64,000 nucleotides of DNA from Bdellovibrionales bacterium (GCA_016716765.1 JADJVA010000020.1:1054001-1118000), one strand, 5' to 3'. Shown: positions 39,453 through 49,337, numbered from the stretch's first letter. Numbers and translations are program-made. Notes: generated from the sequence alone by a model not told the origin.

Positions 39453-40212
39453 AGTCTTTTCTCCGCAAAATGATCGAAGTGAGCGTCATAAGAAGCACAA
39501 ACCAAGCAAGAGAATATCCAAGTGCAGCAATTACTTCAACTCCGCTTATCTTTTCCTGGTATATAACGGCCGAACGCCAATTGAACTTCTCTAGGTTTGG
39601 AAGGAAGGACGAAACCAAATCACTAAATCTAAGAAAGGCCTCAGATTTACTTTTACTGGCGAAAAAACTTAAATCGTTGAGCCAATGGCCAATTAAAAAA
39701 AATCCAATCGAAGAAGTTACGACCATGGCTGGACTCGCAAAACTGCCGAAAAATATCGTCAGCCCCAAAAGAACAAAAGATTCCAAAATAATTCCGAAAA
39801 GCGCCGTAAGATATTGAATATCAATGGGTACGCTCAGTCCCAAAAAAACAAAACACAGCATGACGGCCAATCCCATAACAACCGTCAATGTGACCATTGT
39901 GAGTCCCAAACATTTACCCAAAAGGAACTGAGGACGCGACAAAGGACGTGCAAGAAGAGTAAAAATAGTTTTCTTGTCCAATTCCTTGGCCACCAAGGTA
40001 CTTCCAACAAAGATGCTCAGCACGACCATGCTGAGGTGAATCGCCGTAAAGCCAAAGTTAGCCGATATTCGGGACTGTTCCGCAAAGCTCAGTTGCCCAA
40101 GAGCGAGACTCAAACCAATCAACAATACAGCAAAAACCAAAAGACCATACAAAATGCGGTCTCGAATCAATTCAAGGAAAGTGTTTTTAGCCAAAACCCA
40201 GATGCTGTTCAT
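39445..40212 (-). CDS. ABC-2 type transporter permease
   Basis: 255 residues with about six hydrophobic segments. The start WVLAKNTFLELIRDRILYGLLVFAVLLIG and the segment VGSTLVAKELDKKTIFTLLARPLSRPQFLLGK are typical of ABC-2 permeases of the NatB/YbhR-like kind. It pairs with the ATPase encoded just upstream, overlapping it by four bases. The substrate could be a drug-like compound, lipid or polysaccharide; the sequence does not show which. The gene is embedded at the front of the pilus gene run, coupled to pilD. Confidence 0.88.
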   Translation of the reverse strand: MNSIWVLAKNTFLELIRDRILYGLLVFAVLLIGLSLALGQLSFAEQSRISANFGFTAIHLSMVVLSIFVGSTLVAKELDKKTIFTLLARPLSRPQFLLGKCLGLTMVTLTVVMGLAVMLCFVFLGLSVPIDIQYLTALFGIILESFVLLGLTIFFGSFASPAMVVTSSIGFFLIGHWLNDLSFFASKSKSEAFLRFSDLVSSFLPNLEKFNWRSAVIYQEKISGVEVIAALGYSLAWFVLLMTLTSIILRRKDFA

Positions 40213-41090
40213 GGAGAGTTTTCTCGCATTGCCATACGGACAAAAGCCTCTTCAAGGCTTATCCTTTCCTGCCGCACTTCAAAGATCTGCGCTCCCCCTT
40301 TGAGCAAATTGGCCAAATTCAATTGAATTTCGTTTGGGCTCGATGCAGAGAGAACCTTCTTGTGCCCATGATCAAAATAGGTGATTGTTGCGGCACTCTC
40401 CATACTGCCCAAAAGAGCTTCGGTCTTTCCCTGGTACACAACCTGGCCCGATTTCAAAATGACCAAGTCCTCACAGAGTCTTTCAGCATCCAATAAATGA
40501 TGGCTGCTAAAAAACACAGATTTGCCCATTTTGGCTGTTTCCTTAATTATCTCAGCCAAATAATATCGACCATCGGGATCCAACCCACTCATTGGCTCAT
40601 CAAGAATGATAAAATCTGGGTCATGAATAAGTGCCTGAGCGACGCCAATTTTCTGCAACATTCCCTTAGAATATTCGCGCAATTTTCGATTTTGCGCATA
40701 AACCAAATCGACCCGCTTCAAAAGACTCTCAATCCTGATTTTTAAATCCCTTGCCTTCAGATTTGCAGACAATTCACCATAAAAACGAAGAAACTCAAAC
40801 CCTGTCAGATAATTGTAGAAATAGGGGTGCTCCGGCAGGAAACCAATGCGTCTTTTTATGTTCTGAGAAATCGGCTGACTGCCAAAATATTCTATTTGGC
40901 CTGAATCAGGGAATACTAAGCCAAGAAGACACTTCATTGTCGTTGTCTTGCCAGCGCCATTTGCACCCAGAAACCCAGTTATGGTCCCCTCGGCCACATC
41001 AAACGACATTCCCTTTAGAACTTCATGTCTTCGAGGAATGAATCCCTTCTTAAAGGACTTCTTCAAATTTCTCACAGTAACGACTGACAT
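40209..41090 (-). CDS. ABC transporter ATP-binding protein
   Basis: 293 residues: Walker A GANGAGKTT, Q-loop region FLPEHPYFYNYLTG, signature YSKGMLQKIGVAQALI (KG instead of the common GG, as often seen in ABC-2 exporters), Walker B FIILDEPMSGLDPDG and the switch histidine in FFSSHHLLDAERL. The C-terminal 70 residues form the small regulatory domain frequent in this subfamily (GGAQIFEVRQERISLEEAFVRMA). It energises the neighbouring permease. No extracytoplasmic partner gene is adjacent. Confidence 0.92.
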   Translation of the reverse strand: MSVVTVRNLKKSFKKGFIPRRHEVLKGMSFDVAEGTITGFLGANGAGKTTTMKCLLGLVFPDSGQIEYFGSQPISQNIKRRIGFLPEHPYFYNYLTGFEFLRFYGELSANLKARDLKIRIESLLKRVDLVYAQNRKLREYSKGMLQKIGVAQALIHDPDFIILDEPMSGLDPDGRYYLAEIIKETAKMGKSVFFSSHHLLDAERLCEDLVILKSGQVVYQGKTEALLGSMESAATITYFDHGHKKVLSASSPNEIQLNLANLLKGGAQIFEVRQERISLEEAFVRMAMRENSP

Positions 41091-41217
41091 GAAATCATTG
41101 GATCACAATCAACTTCAACAAGCAACGGAGGTAATAAGCCAACAAGGCAGAAAAACTCCAAGCTGGATTTACTGAAATCCCCAGACCTGGCTCGTTAGGA
41201 CCTTTGTCGGGATTTGC

Positions 41218-44200
41218 CTAAACCAAGCTCTGCGGTTTAGGTAAAGAGAAAACATCAAAATCACCCGCGTGGTGTTTCCTGAGAGCAATTAAAAATGCTC
41301 TCACCGCGTCACTCTCGGTAATGCACGGAATAGAATAATCAATACAACTGCGCCGAATTCCAAAACTGGTTTCGATGGATGGCCTTCCAGATGTCGTATT
41401 GATCACCACCGCCACTTCTCCCGAACGTATGCGATCGACGCAATGAGGCCGACCCTCTTGAACCTTCTTGACGACAGTAACAGGGAGACCTAGGGATTTT
41501 ATGAATGTGGCCGTACCTGAGGTTGCCGAGAGCGTATAACCCATGTCACACAAATCACGAATGACAGGAGCCAATTCAGTCTTATCTTTGTCACGCAAAG
41601 ATAAGAAGACCTCGCCGTCCATTGGGAACGTCATCTGACTTGAAAACAGAGCCTTCAACAGAGCTTCTGAATAATCCGCTCCGCGCCCCATGCTTTCTCC
41701 CGTTGACTTCATTTCTGGACCCAGAATTGAATCAGCCTCAGCAAATTTTTTAAATGGAAAAACGACTCCCTTCACCGCTACGTGCGAGATATCCCTCCAG
41801 TTGAAACGCTCAGGCCTCACGCGAGCTCTATCCCAACCAAGAAGCGCCAACACACCAAGGTCCACCAGAGGTATTCCTGTGGCTTTGGCTATAAAAGGGA
41901 TGCTCCGAGAGGACCTGGGGTTGGCCTCAATCATGAAAATCTCATCATCTTTGATGGCCAACTGAAGATTCAGAAAACCAATGACCCCAAGACGATCCGC
42001 CAGTTCAAGGCTGAGCTGCTCGATCCGTTCCAAAGTATCATCCCTCAATCTTTGAGGAGGAATGACTCCCATACTGTCACCACTGTGAACTCCAGCCGCC
42101 TCGATATGCTCAACCACACCACCAACCAAAGACCAGTCCTTGCCCCGCACTAAATCGACATCAACCTCAAGAGCTCGATCAAGAAATTGATCCATGAGAC
42201 ACGGAATTTTTGACGATATGTAGGTTCCATGACGAGAGAAATAGGATCTTAGTTCATCCTCTTCTTCGATTATCTCCATCCTTCTGCCACCCAACACATA
42301 ACTCGGCCGACAGATGAGAGGATACCCTATCTCTTGGGCCACGCTGAGTGCACTTTTCAGTTCACTTACCATCGCCGATTTAGGAATTTGAAAAGCAAGT
42401 TCTGTGCATACCTTCGCAAAAAGGCCCCTGTCTTCCGCCAGATCTATCGTTTCCAAAGTCGATCCAAGCAAGTTAAATCCATTTTCAACAATAATACGCG
42501 CCAGAGAAATCGGAGTCTGTCCTCCGAGTTGGCACACGACACCTTTAGGATTCACGTAACGAAGGATTTCTAGCACATGCTCTTCGTTCAAGGGTTCAAA
42601 GTAAAGTTCATCAGAGGTGTCGTAATCAGTTGACACCGTCTCGGGATTGGAATTGATCATCACCACATGACAGCCAGCTTTTTGTAACTGGGCCACACTT
42701 CGCACGCAGCTATAGTCAAATTCAATTCCTTGACCAATGCGATTGGGGCCACTCCCCAAGATTACGACAGCGTCTTTTGTCTGTTGTCTTGGTCTCTGAG
42801 AGCTCCAATAACTTGAGTAAAGATAGGGCGTATTGGAAAAAAATTCTCCCGCACAGGTGTCCACGTTAAAATACACTGGGTGAATCCCAAGTTTATGCCT
42901 ACGATTCCTAATCTCAAGTTTATCAACACTCGCCAATCGTGCAATGGTCGCATCTGAAAATCCCAGACGCTTTGCCTTAAGTAAGACATTTTCGTCAATC
43001 TCAGATGAGGATTGAGTCAGTCTGCAAATTTCTTCAACAGTCACGCCTTCGCGTAGCGCCTGAAAAACGTGAAAAATTCTCTGGCTATTGGGATAGGTAA
43101 CCGAATCCTCATTAAACGAAATAACTGGAAATCCCCCGTCAGATTCATTCAATGAATGGATCGCCTTATGAAATGATTCTTTGAAGGTTCGCCCTATACT
43201 CATCACTTCACCGACACTTTTCATTTGAGTACTCAGAGAATCCTTCGCTCCAGGAAATTTTTCAAAGGCAAACCGAGGAATCTTGGTGACAACGTAATCA
43301 AGAGCTGGCTCGTAACAAGAAGGCGTTGAGCCAGTGATGTCGTTGCGCAACTCATCAAGCGTATATCCAACAGCTAACAAAGCGGCAATTTTTGCGATAG
43401 GAAATCCTGTGGCCTTACTGGCAAGAGCAGAAGATCGACTCACTCGAGGATTCATTTCAATGACGAGTCGCTCCCCCGTTTCAGGATGAACAGCAAACTG
43501 AATGTTCGCGCCCCCAGTCTCAACCCCCACGCAGTCAATGATTTTACGAGCCTCGTCTCTCATCTCTTGGTACTGGCGATCAGTGAGGGTCTGCTGGGGA
43601 GCTACTGTAATACTATCTCCCGTATGAACTCCACAGGGATCCAGATTTTCAATTGTGCAAATCACAACGAAAGTTCCGGCTTTATCCCTCATCACCTCAA
43701 GTTCAAATTCCTTCCAACCAAGAATACTCTCCTCAACCAAACACTCTGAAGTGGGGCTCTCATGTAAGGCCCCCGCTATCTTCATTTTGTACTCTTCCAA
43801 TGAATAGGCAATACCACCCCCACCGCCCCCGAGGGTATAATTGGGACGCAAAATAAGCGGAAACCCTAAGTCATCAGCCGCCCTCAGTCCTTGCTCAAAA
43901 GTGCGGACCATTTCACTCCGCGGGTACTTCGCTCCAATTTTATCAAGGAGGGAGCGAAAGATTTCTCTGTCCTCTGCTGCTTTTATAGATTCTACCCTTG
44001 CACCCAAAAGCTCAATATTTAGTTCCTTTAAAATACCTTCCCGATCAAGATCCAATGCCAAATTGAGAGCTGTTTGCCCTCCCAATGTCGGTATGATTGC
44101 ATCTGGACGTTCCTTCTCGAGTATCTTTCTGACAAAAGGAACCTTCAGAGGCTCAATGTAAACCCGTGTTGCAAGCTCTGGATCAGTCATGATCGTCGCC

Positions 44201-44352
44201 GGATTAGAGTTTATCAAAACAACCTCATACCCCTCTTTCATCAAAGCTTTGCAGGCTTGAGTTCCTGAATAGTCAAATTCACAGGCCTGCCCTATGACAA
44301 TAGGACCAGAACCAATGAGAACAATCTTTTTTAAATCTTCACGTTTTCCCAC
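41218..44352 (-). CDS. carB: Carbamoyl-phosphate synthase large subunit
   Basis: 1044 residues, near the E. coli length (1073). Two homologous ATP-grasp halves are visible: the first with IGSGPIVIGQACEFDYSG and RPNYTLGGGGGGIAYS, the second with LGSGPNRIGQGIEFDYSCV and RPSYVLGGRRMEIIEE, then the methylglyoxal-synthase-like allosteric domain (TLSATSGTATFIKSLGLPVTVVKK) at the end. It makes carbamoyl phosphate from bicarbonate, glutamine-derived ammonia and two ATP for pyrimidine and arginine synthesis. It directly abuts a gene of unknown function that separates it from carA. Confidence 0.97.
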   Translation of the reverse strand: MGKREDLKKIVLIGSGPIVIGQACEFDYSGTQACKALMKEGYEVVLINSNPATIMTDPELATRVYIEPLKVPFVRKILEKERPDAIIPTLGGQTALNLALDLDREGILKELNIELLGARVESIKAAEDREIFRSLLDKIGAKYPRSEMVRTFEQGLRAADDLGFPLILRPNYTLGGGGGGIAYSLEEYKMKIAGALHESPTSECLVEESILGWKEFELEVMRDKAGTFVVICTIENLDPCGVHTGDSITVAPQQTLTDRQYQEMRDEARKIIDCVGVETGGANIQFAVHPETGERLVIEMNPRVSRSSALASKATGFPIAKIAALLAVGYTLDELRNDITGSTPSCYEPALDYVVTKIPRFAFEKFPGAKDSLSTQMKSVGEVMSIGRTFKESFHKAIHSLNESDGGFPVISFNEDSVTYPNSQRIFHVFQALREGVTVEEICRLTQSSSEIDENVLLKAKRLGFSDATIARLASVDKLEIRNRRHKLGIHPVYFNVDTCAGEFFSNTPYLYSSYWSSQRPRQQTKDAVVILGSGPNRIGQGIEFDYSCVRSVAQLQKAGCHVVMINSNPETVSTDYDTSDELYFEPLNEEHVLEILRYVNPKGVVCQLGGQTPISLARIIVENGFNLLGSTLETIDLAEDRGLFAKVCTELAFQIPKSAMVSELKSALSVAQEIGYPLICRPSYVLGGRRMEIIEEEDELRSYFSRHGTYISSKIPCLMDQFLDRALEVDVDLVRGKDWSLVGGVVEHIEAAGVHSGDSMGVIPPQRLRDDTLERIEQLSLELADRLGVIGFLNLQLAIKDDEIFMIEANPRSSRSIPFIAKATGIPLVDLGVLALLGWDRARVRPERFNWRDISHVAVKGVVFPFKKFAEADSILGPEMKSTGESMGRGADYSEALLKALFSSQMTFPMDGEVFLSLRDKDKTELAPVIRDLCDMGYTLSATSGTATFIKSLGLPVTVVKKVQEGRPHCVDRIRSGEVAVVINTTSGRPSIETSFGIRRSCIDYSIPCITESDAVRAFLIALRKHHAGDFDVFSLPKPQSLV

Positions 44353-45015
44353 TTAAATTCTTAACCTCGGCTTATTGGTATAGATCTCTTGAAGATCAAC
44401 ATGTTTATACTGCTCAATCTTGTATCGCATCCTGAATAACTTGATAATCAAAGATTCCTGTTCGCGGGCCCTTTCTTCAACATCTTTCAGTTTGCGCACT
44501 CTTTTGATTTCTTTAAAAATATAACGACTCGCTCGAGGCGGATGAAAACAAAATGAAGTCCCGAAAACAAATGTGTCCCCGCGGGTGAAGAGTCGAGATT
44601 CAAACAGCTGCTCTTTCTCAAAACCCACCGTCACCAATGAATTTTTAATCACTATTTTTTCGTTGGCCAACAAATCCCTCAAGTAAATATCTTTGTTCTT
44701 TAACTTCAGAAACTCGAAAATACTGTGACGTCCGCTGCTCAAATATTTGAGATCCTGACTCGTGAACTCATTTGAAAAAAAGTCACCTTTCTCTTGCCCT
44801 ATCATTTGAATAGGCGAAAGGCCTGTCGACTGCAATGGCCTCGTAAAAATATACCAATCAATAAACTGAGTCATTTTCTGTTCAAACCCGTCTGATTCTT
44901 CATCAAAGACGCCCGCTAAATCAAAAAACTGCTTTTTTGCTCCCACAACTTCATCGGCAAAAACACCAGAAGAGAAATGCTGTAGAATTTCGTCTATCAA
45001 TGGTTCGTATGTCAT
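44353..45015 (-). CDS. Unknown protein encoded between carA and carB
   Basis: 220 residues, no signal peptide or membrane segment, no recognised family. It is acidic in the first third (DEESDGFEQKMTQFIDWYIFTRPLQ) and basic at the end (FKEIKRVRKLKDVEERAREQESLIIKLFRMRYKIEQYKHVD), suggesting a helical C-terminal arm. The phrase DRYLF-like core seen here is FIDWYIFTRPLQSTGLSPIQ. It overlaps carA by four bases and touches carB with no gap, so all three are translated together. It may be a regulatory or structural partner of the synthase, or an unrelated passenger. Confidence 0.75.
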   Translation of the reverse strand: MTYEPLIDEILQHFSSGVFADEVVGAKKQFFDLAGVFDEESDGFEQKMTQFIDWYIFTRPLQSTGLSPIQMIGQEKGDFFSNEFTSQDLKYLSSGRHSIFEFLKLKNKDIYLRDLLANEKIVIKNSLVTVGFEKEQLFESRLFTRGDTFVFGTSFCFHPPRASRYIFKEIKRVRKLKDVEERAREQESLIIKLFRMRYKIEQYKHVDLQEIYTNKPRLRI

Positions 45016-46082
45016 ACTAACTGCTTTATAAAATAATCAAACAAACCTTCAGCATCATGAGGACCAGGATGACTCTCAGGATGGAACTGAACGCCCCAAC
45101 ATTTTTTTTCAACACATGTAATTCCGCTCACAGTATCATCATTGAGATTTACGTGGCTAACGATAACCCCCTCCGGCAATGAACTCGGATCCAAAGCATA
45201 ACCGTGATTCTGGCTTGTCACATAAATGCGATTTAGGATTTTATCACGAACAGGGTGATTGCTCCCTCTGTGTCCAAACTTCAATTTATATGTCTTTGCT
45301 CCGAGAGCCATCCCCAAAATCTGATTTCCCATGCATATACCAAAAATAAATCTCCACCCCAAAAGGGATCTCACTGTTTCGACAGATTTTTCCACCAAGG
45401 CTGGATCACCGGGCCCATTCGAAAGAAGAATTCCGTCCGGTGCCCACTGACGAATCTCGTCCACCGAAACTCGAGAAGGGAAGATTTTCACTTTCGAACA
45501 TCTTTTTCTTAACTCTCTCAAAATGTTATTCTTACACCCAAAGTCAATAACTGCCACTCTTGGCCCACCAACTCGATCTCCTGAAATATCCTCCGACTCC
45601 TTCCGAGAAACCAAATTCGCCCAATCACCATCTAACTGACGCCCCTTGGATATAAGGCCTTTCGCCCTATCCAGAGCAGATGTCTCGTCTCCCGCACGAA
45701 CCAAAGCCCCCCACATCGTTCCGCTCTCACGCAAAAACAAAGTCAACTGTCTCGTGTCAATCTGATCGACAACAGGCACCCCATGAGAGACAAGTTTCTG
45801 CAACCAGCTCGAATCCCTCCGTGAATTTTGCATTTCAAGACACACGAAGCCGTTAATCCACAGCTTCGAAGATTCCCAAACTTTATCATCCACACCGTAA
45901 TTACCCTGCATTGAAGCTGTCGTAACTATGATCTGTGAAAAGTAAGAAGGATCCGTAGCCATTTCTTCGTAGCCCGTGTGGGAGGTATTAAAAACCACCT
46001 CTCCAGCCCTCTCTTCACCACCAAGCCACTGCCCCGAAAAGCACTGACCTGACTCCAAAACTAAAAATGCCTTTTCTTTCAA
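45012..46082 (-). CDS. carA: Carbamoyl-phosphate synthase small subunit
   Basis: 356 residues. The N-terminal domain has FNTSHTGYEEMATDPSYFSQIIVTT, and the C-terminal class I glutamine amidotransferase has FGICMGNQILGMALG with the nucleophilic Cys, and WGVQFHPESHPGPHD with the catalytic His and Glu. It supplies ammonia from glutamine to CarB. It follows pyrB by one base and overlaps the gene between carA and carB. Confidence 0.97.
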   Translation of the reverse strand: MKEKAFLVLESGQCFSGQWLGGEERAGEVVFNTSHTGYEEMATDPSYFSQIIVTTASMQGNYGVDDKVWESSKLWINGFVCLEMQNSRRDSSWLQKLVSHGVPVVDQIDTRQLTLFLRESGTMWGALVRAGDETSALDRAKGLISKGRQLDGDWANLVSRKESEDISGDRVGGPRVAVIDFGCKNNILRELRKRCSKVKIFPSRVSVDEIRQWAPDGILLSNGPGDPALVEKSVETVRSLLGWRFIFGICMGNQILGMALGAKTYKLKFGHRGSNHPVRDKILNRIYVTSQNHGYALDPSSLPEGVIVSHVNLNDDTVSGITCVEKKCWGVQFHPESHPGPHDAEGLFDYFIKQLV

Positions 46083-46083
46083 T

Positions 46084-47031
46084 CTACACCTCTAAACCAA
46101 GAATTAAAGAATAGAGAGCCGCTCGAACAAATAGCCCATTCGTCACTTGCTCCAAGACCAAACAACGCCGGTCTTGTAGCACATCAGAGGAAAACTCAAC
46201 ACCACGAATGACGGGACCTGGATGCAGAATAATCCCATTGTCCGACAGACTTTCTAAATGAACTCGGTCCACACGATATTGATCCCAAATTTCAATGGCA
46301 GAATTGGAAATGCCTACTTCCTCGTGCCGCTCTTTTTGAATTCTCAATCCCATTAATACCTGACACCATGAAACCGCAAGCCTCAGATCTGAAAATCTCT
46401 TTACATTTTTCCAATCACCGAGAGCCGGAGGCAACATGACCTCTGGACCACAAATACCAACCTCTGCTCCCAGCCTATTTAGCAGCTGAATATTGGAATT
46501 TGCTACGCGACTGTGTACAACATCGCCAACCATCAGAACCCTTTGACCCGCAATCGACCCACGAGCCTCAAGAATCGTAAAGGCGTCTAAAAGCGCTTGC
46601 GTTGGGTGTTCTCCAGTGCCGCTTCCAGCACTTATCACCGGACAATTCATTGTGTCTAAAATGCCCTCTACTTCTGGAGAATTCCCGTAGCGAACGACCA
46701 TCAGATCAGGCAACATAGCCGAAATATTTCTCAGAGTATCGTATTGACTCTCGCCCTTTTGCATACTTGAAGAAGTTGCACTATCAAAGATGATTGTCCG
46801 AAAACCAAACCGATATGCCGCCGCCTGAAAGCTCACTCTCGTACGAGTACTTGGCTCAAGGAACACCATCGCCACAACAATCGGCCGATTACTGTGCTGA
46901 CGAATGAGATGATCGAATCTCCTCGATTTACGAAACTCCTCCTTGAATGCTTTTGCCCTCGAGAATAGGAGTTTAACATTTTCGGTATCAAGATTCTGGA
47001 TACTGAGAAGAGACTTTTCGAAAAATGACAT
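46084..47031 (-). CDS. pyrB: Aspartate carbamoyltransferase catalytic chain
   Basis: 315 residues. Substrate motifs are clear: FLEPSTRTRVSFQAAAYRFG (carbamoyl-phosphate loop), SAGSGTGEHPTQALLDAFTI and LHPGPVIRGVEFSSDV. It makes carbamoyl aspartate, the first step specific to pyrimidine synthesis. No regulatory PyrI gene is adjacent. It lies 34 bases after the third signal peptidase gene and in front of carA, so precursor and user enzymes are co-expressed. Confidence 0.97.
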   Translation of the reverse strand: MSFFEKSLLSIQNLDTENVKLLFSRAKAFKEEFRKSRRFDHLIRQHSNRPIVVAMVFLEPSTRTRVSFQAAAYRFGFRTIIFDSATSSSMQKGESQYDTLRNISAMLPDLMVVRYGNSPEVEGILDTMNCPVISAGSGTGEHPTQALLDAFTILEARGSIAGQRVLMVGDVVHSRVANSNIQLLNRLGAEVGICGPEVMLPPALGDWKNVKRFSDLRLAVSWCQVLMGLRIQKERHEEVGISNSAIEIWDQYRVDRVHLESLSDNGIILHPGPVIRGVEFSSDVLQDRRCLVLEQVTNGLFVRAALYSLILGLEV

Positions 47032-47065
47032 CGCTCGAAACTATACACAAGAGGTACTACCAGAG

Positions 47066-47791
47066 TCAATCAACAGACTGGAAGAGTCGGGGCCAGCGAA
47101 CCTGAGGAAGCCAGGATCCTCGCTGTTCCTCCCACCCCAGTGAGAGCCAAATAAAGCCTAGCTTCGCCTCCAGGCTCCTCACCGCAACAACGCCCCAAGA
47201 CCGGGAGTCCTCTCCCTGGTCCCGGTGGTCACTCATTACAAATACGTGCCCAGGAGGAACAATTGTTGGTCCGAAGTTCTCCGAATCCCTTCGAGGCCCG
47301 ACAAGAATTTTATGGCTCGAATTTCCCAGCGTCTCCTGAAGGGCGACACTGTAATTACCAAACCCCTCCAAAATTTCAGTCTCTCCCTCAACTTTCATAT
47401 ATTGAGCGGCTTCCCCATTTACAATCAGGCGCTTGCCCCGAATGACCAGCCGATCCCCAGGGAGACCTATGATCCGCCGGATACAACTTGAATCAGGGTT
47501 GTTTGGACACGGAAATATGGCAATGTCTCCCCTGCGCAAAGGCCCTCCTCCCAGTTTTACCTTTTCCATCAAGGGTAGAGGAATGCCAAAAGGAAGCTTA
47601 TAGGCAAATATGAAGTCCCCAGGGAAAAGAGATGGCATCATACTTGTAGAGGGAATTCGGTAGGCAGACACAATAAAAGTTCTAAAGAAAAATGCTAAAA
47701 GAACAGCGTAAAAAAGAGCCTCTGCATAATCTCGAAGAAGATGCTTGAGTGAAGTCTCAATTTTAGAGGCATTGAGCTTGGATGGTTTCAA
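47066..47791 (-). CDS. Signal peptidase I-like protein 3, catalytic lysine replaced by arginine
   Basis: 241 residues. One membrane segment (about 18-40) is followed by the nucleophile box YRIPSTSMMPSLFPGDFI, with the serine in TSM present. The lysine box, usually YIKRVIGLPGD, reads CIRRIIGLPGD, so the general-base lysine is Arg. Later box GHVFVMSDHRDQGEDSRSWG is near normal (GDNRDNS changed to SDHRDQG). It is likely inactive or altered as a peptidase, and may bind precursor proteins or regulate its two neighbours. It is the third of three tandem copies, 15 bases after the second. Confidence 0.85.
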   Translation of the reverse strand: MKPSKLNASKIETSLKHLLRDYAEALFYAVLLAFFFRTFIVSAYRIPSTSMMPSLFPGDFIFAYKLPFGIPLPLMEKVKLGGGPLRRGDIAIFPCPNNPDSSCIRRIIGLPGDRLVIRGKRLIVNGEAAQYMKVEGETEILEGFGNYSVALQETLGNSSHKILVGPRRDSENFGPTIVPPGHVFVMSDHRDQGEDSRSWGVVAVRSLEAKLGFIWLSLGWEEQRGSWLPQVRWPRLFQSVD

Positions 47792-47806
47792 CCTGTCTCC
47801 TCTATC

Positions 47807-48595
47807 CTATTGAATAATATGAAAGAAGCGCCTCCATCGAATTTTGGCTGGATCACAAACGAATGGCGCTGTGACCAAGGTCTCCGTGCAACTCAGCCAA
47901 ACAAAGGAGGCTCTTCCTAGAAGATTTTCAAACGGCAGTGTGCCCCAAATTCGACTGTCTCTCGAATTATCCCGATTGTCTCCCATCACAAAAATGTGTC
48001 CTGCCGGAACTTCGACCTCCGACTCTGACCATCGATAGGAATTTGAAATAAGCATCCCAAGGTGTGTCCGATCTCCTAAAGTCTCTTCAAAAAACTCGAA
48101 GCCACTTAGGTCACCACCAATATCTTCGGCGGTGAGGCTATAAAAGGAAGTCTTATTGCCTCCAAACTGAGGCTTCTCTAAGACATGACTTTTGAGAGGA
48201 ATCCCATTCACGACAATTTGGCCTTTTTCGTCCACACGAATCAGGTCCCCGGGAAGCCCAATCACTCTCTTAATCATATATAGAGATTCGTCCTCCAACG
48301 ATCTAAAAACAACCACATCGCCTCTATTGGGATATGAAAATTTGACTAACCAATATTTGGTAAAAGGGACCCGTAAACCGAAAGCAAATTTATTCACCAG
48401 TATGTGATCATGAATGAGAAGACTCGGAATCATACTCCCAGATGGTATTACGTAGGGCTCCGCAACGACCCATCGCAAAACCAGGATCATTAAAATGGCA
48501 CCAAAAAAACTCAGTAGTGATCCAGCTAAAGTTGCCCTTCGATTTGCTGGTTTGCACTTGCCCTTTTCTGGATCGGACGATGATTCAATGGACAT
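47807..48595 (-). CDS. lepB: Signal peptidase I, copy 2
   Basis: 262 residues. Membrane segment about 27-48, nucleophile box YVIPSGSMIPSLLIHDHILVNK, lysine box SLYMIKRVIGLPGDLI with the catalytic Lys, and GHIFVMGDNRDNSRDSRIWG. It removes signal peptides on the outer face of the inner membrane. It overlaps copy 1 by 11 bases. Between the lysine box and the final box it carries an insertion (ENPQFGGNKTSFYSLTAEDIGG-like region) as in copy 1. Confidence 0.93.
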   Translation of the reverse strand: MSIESSSDPEKGKCKPANRRATLAGSLLSFFGAILMILVLRWVVAEPYVIPSGSMIPSLLIHDHILVNKFAFGLRVPFTKYWLVKFSYPNRGDVVVFRSLEDESLYMIKRVIGLPGDLIRVDEKGQIVVNGIPLKSHVLEKPQFGGNKTSFYSLTAEDIGGDLSGFEFFEETLGDRTHLGMLISNSYRWSESEVEVPAGHIFVMGDNRDNSRDSRIWGTLPFENLLGRASFVWLSCTETLVTAPFVCDPAKIRWRRFFHIIQ

Positions 48596-49337
48596 TGTGA
48601 AAAAACCGATTCCACCTGATTGTAAGTGGATTACAAAAGAATGAACTCGAAGAAAAAGTCTCTTCGCAACTAAACCATACGAACATCGCTCGACCTACCA
48701 AATACTCGCGCGGCACAAATTGCTTGCCTCTTTCCCAAAATCGACTGTCCTGGGAGTTGTCACGATTATCTCCCATTACAAAGAAATGCCTATCTGGAAC
48801 CTGGTAGGGACCGTAAGCCACATTGGTCTGATTTTCACTTTTCAAAAGAATACTATGAACATGATGGTCCAAAACTTCCTGCCAATGAACATAGCGCCCC
48901 CTTGCTCCGGGTCCATCCCCTGGAAAGTGCTCGTCGCGCAACCAGCCAAATTCAGACATCAATTCTTGAGGCACCTGCTTTTCTATCAATTTGTCATTAA
49001 TAAAGAGGTTCCCCTTTTCATAAAAGATTCGATCCCCGGGAAGCCCTACGACCCTTTTGATATAAAACATGCTTGGCCTTTCGGGGTACTTAAATACAAC
49101 GACCTCGCCACGACTGGGACTAGAAAATTCGACCAACCAGTCCGTGGTAAATGGGATCCTAAGACCATAAACAATTTTGTTCACAAAGATATGATCATGG
49201 ACAAGCAGGCTTGGGAGCATACTACCTGAGGGAATGACATATGCTTCAATAAATGCCCATCGAAGAGTCAAAGCAACTAAAACGGCCAACAACAAAGACC
49301 CCGTGCCCTCTGTCCAAAATTGCCGTCCTCTCTTCAA
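48585..49337 (-). CDS. lepB: Signal peptidase I, copy 1
   Basis: 250 residues, with the same layout as copy 2: nucleophile box YVIPSGSMLPSLLVHDHIFVNK, lysine box SMFYIKRVVGLPGDRI, and HFFVMGDNRDNSQDSRFWE. All catalytic residues are present. It follows lepA by only two bases, the classic lepA-lepB order, and leads the tandem array of three peptidase genes. Membrane segment at about 14-32. Confidence 0.94.
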   Translation of the reverse strand: MKRGRQFWTEGTGSLLLAVLVALTLRWAFIEAYVIPSGSMLPSLLVHDHIFVNKIVYGLRIPFTTDWLVEFSSPSRGEVVVFKYPERPSMFYIKRVVGLPGDRIFYEKGNLFINDKLIEKQVPQELMSEFGWLRDEHFPGDGPGARGRYVHWQEVLDHHVHSILLKSENQTNVAYGPYQVPDRHFFVMGDNRDNSQDSRFWERGKQFVPREYLVGRAMFVWFSCEETFSSSSFFCNPLTIRWNRFFHNVH

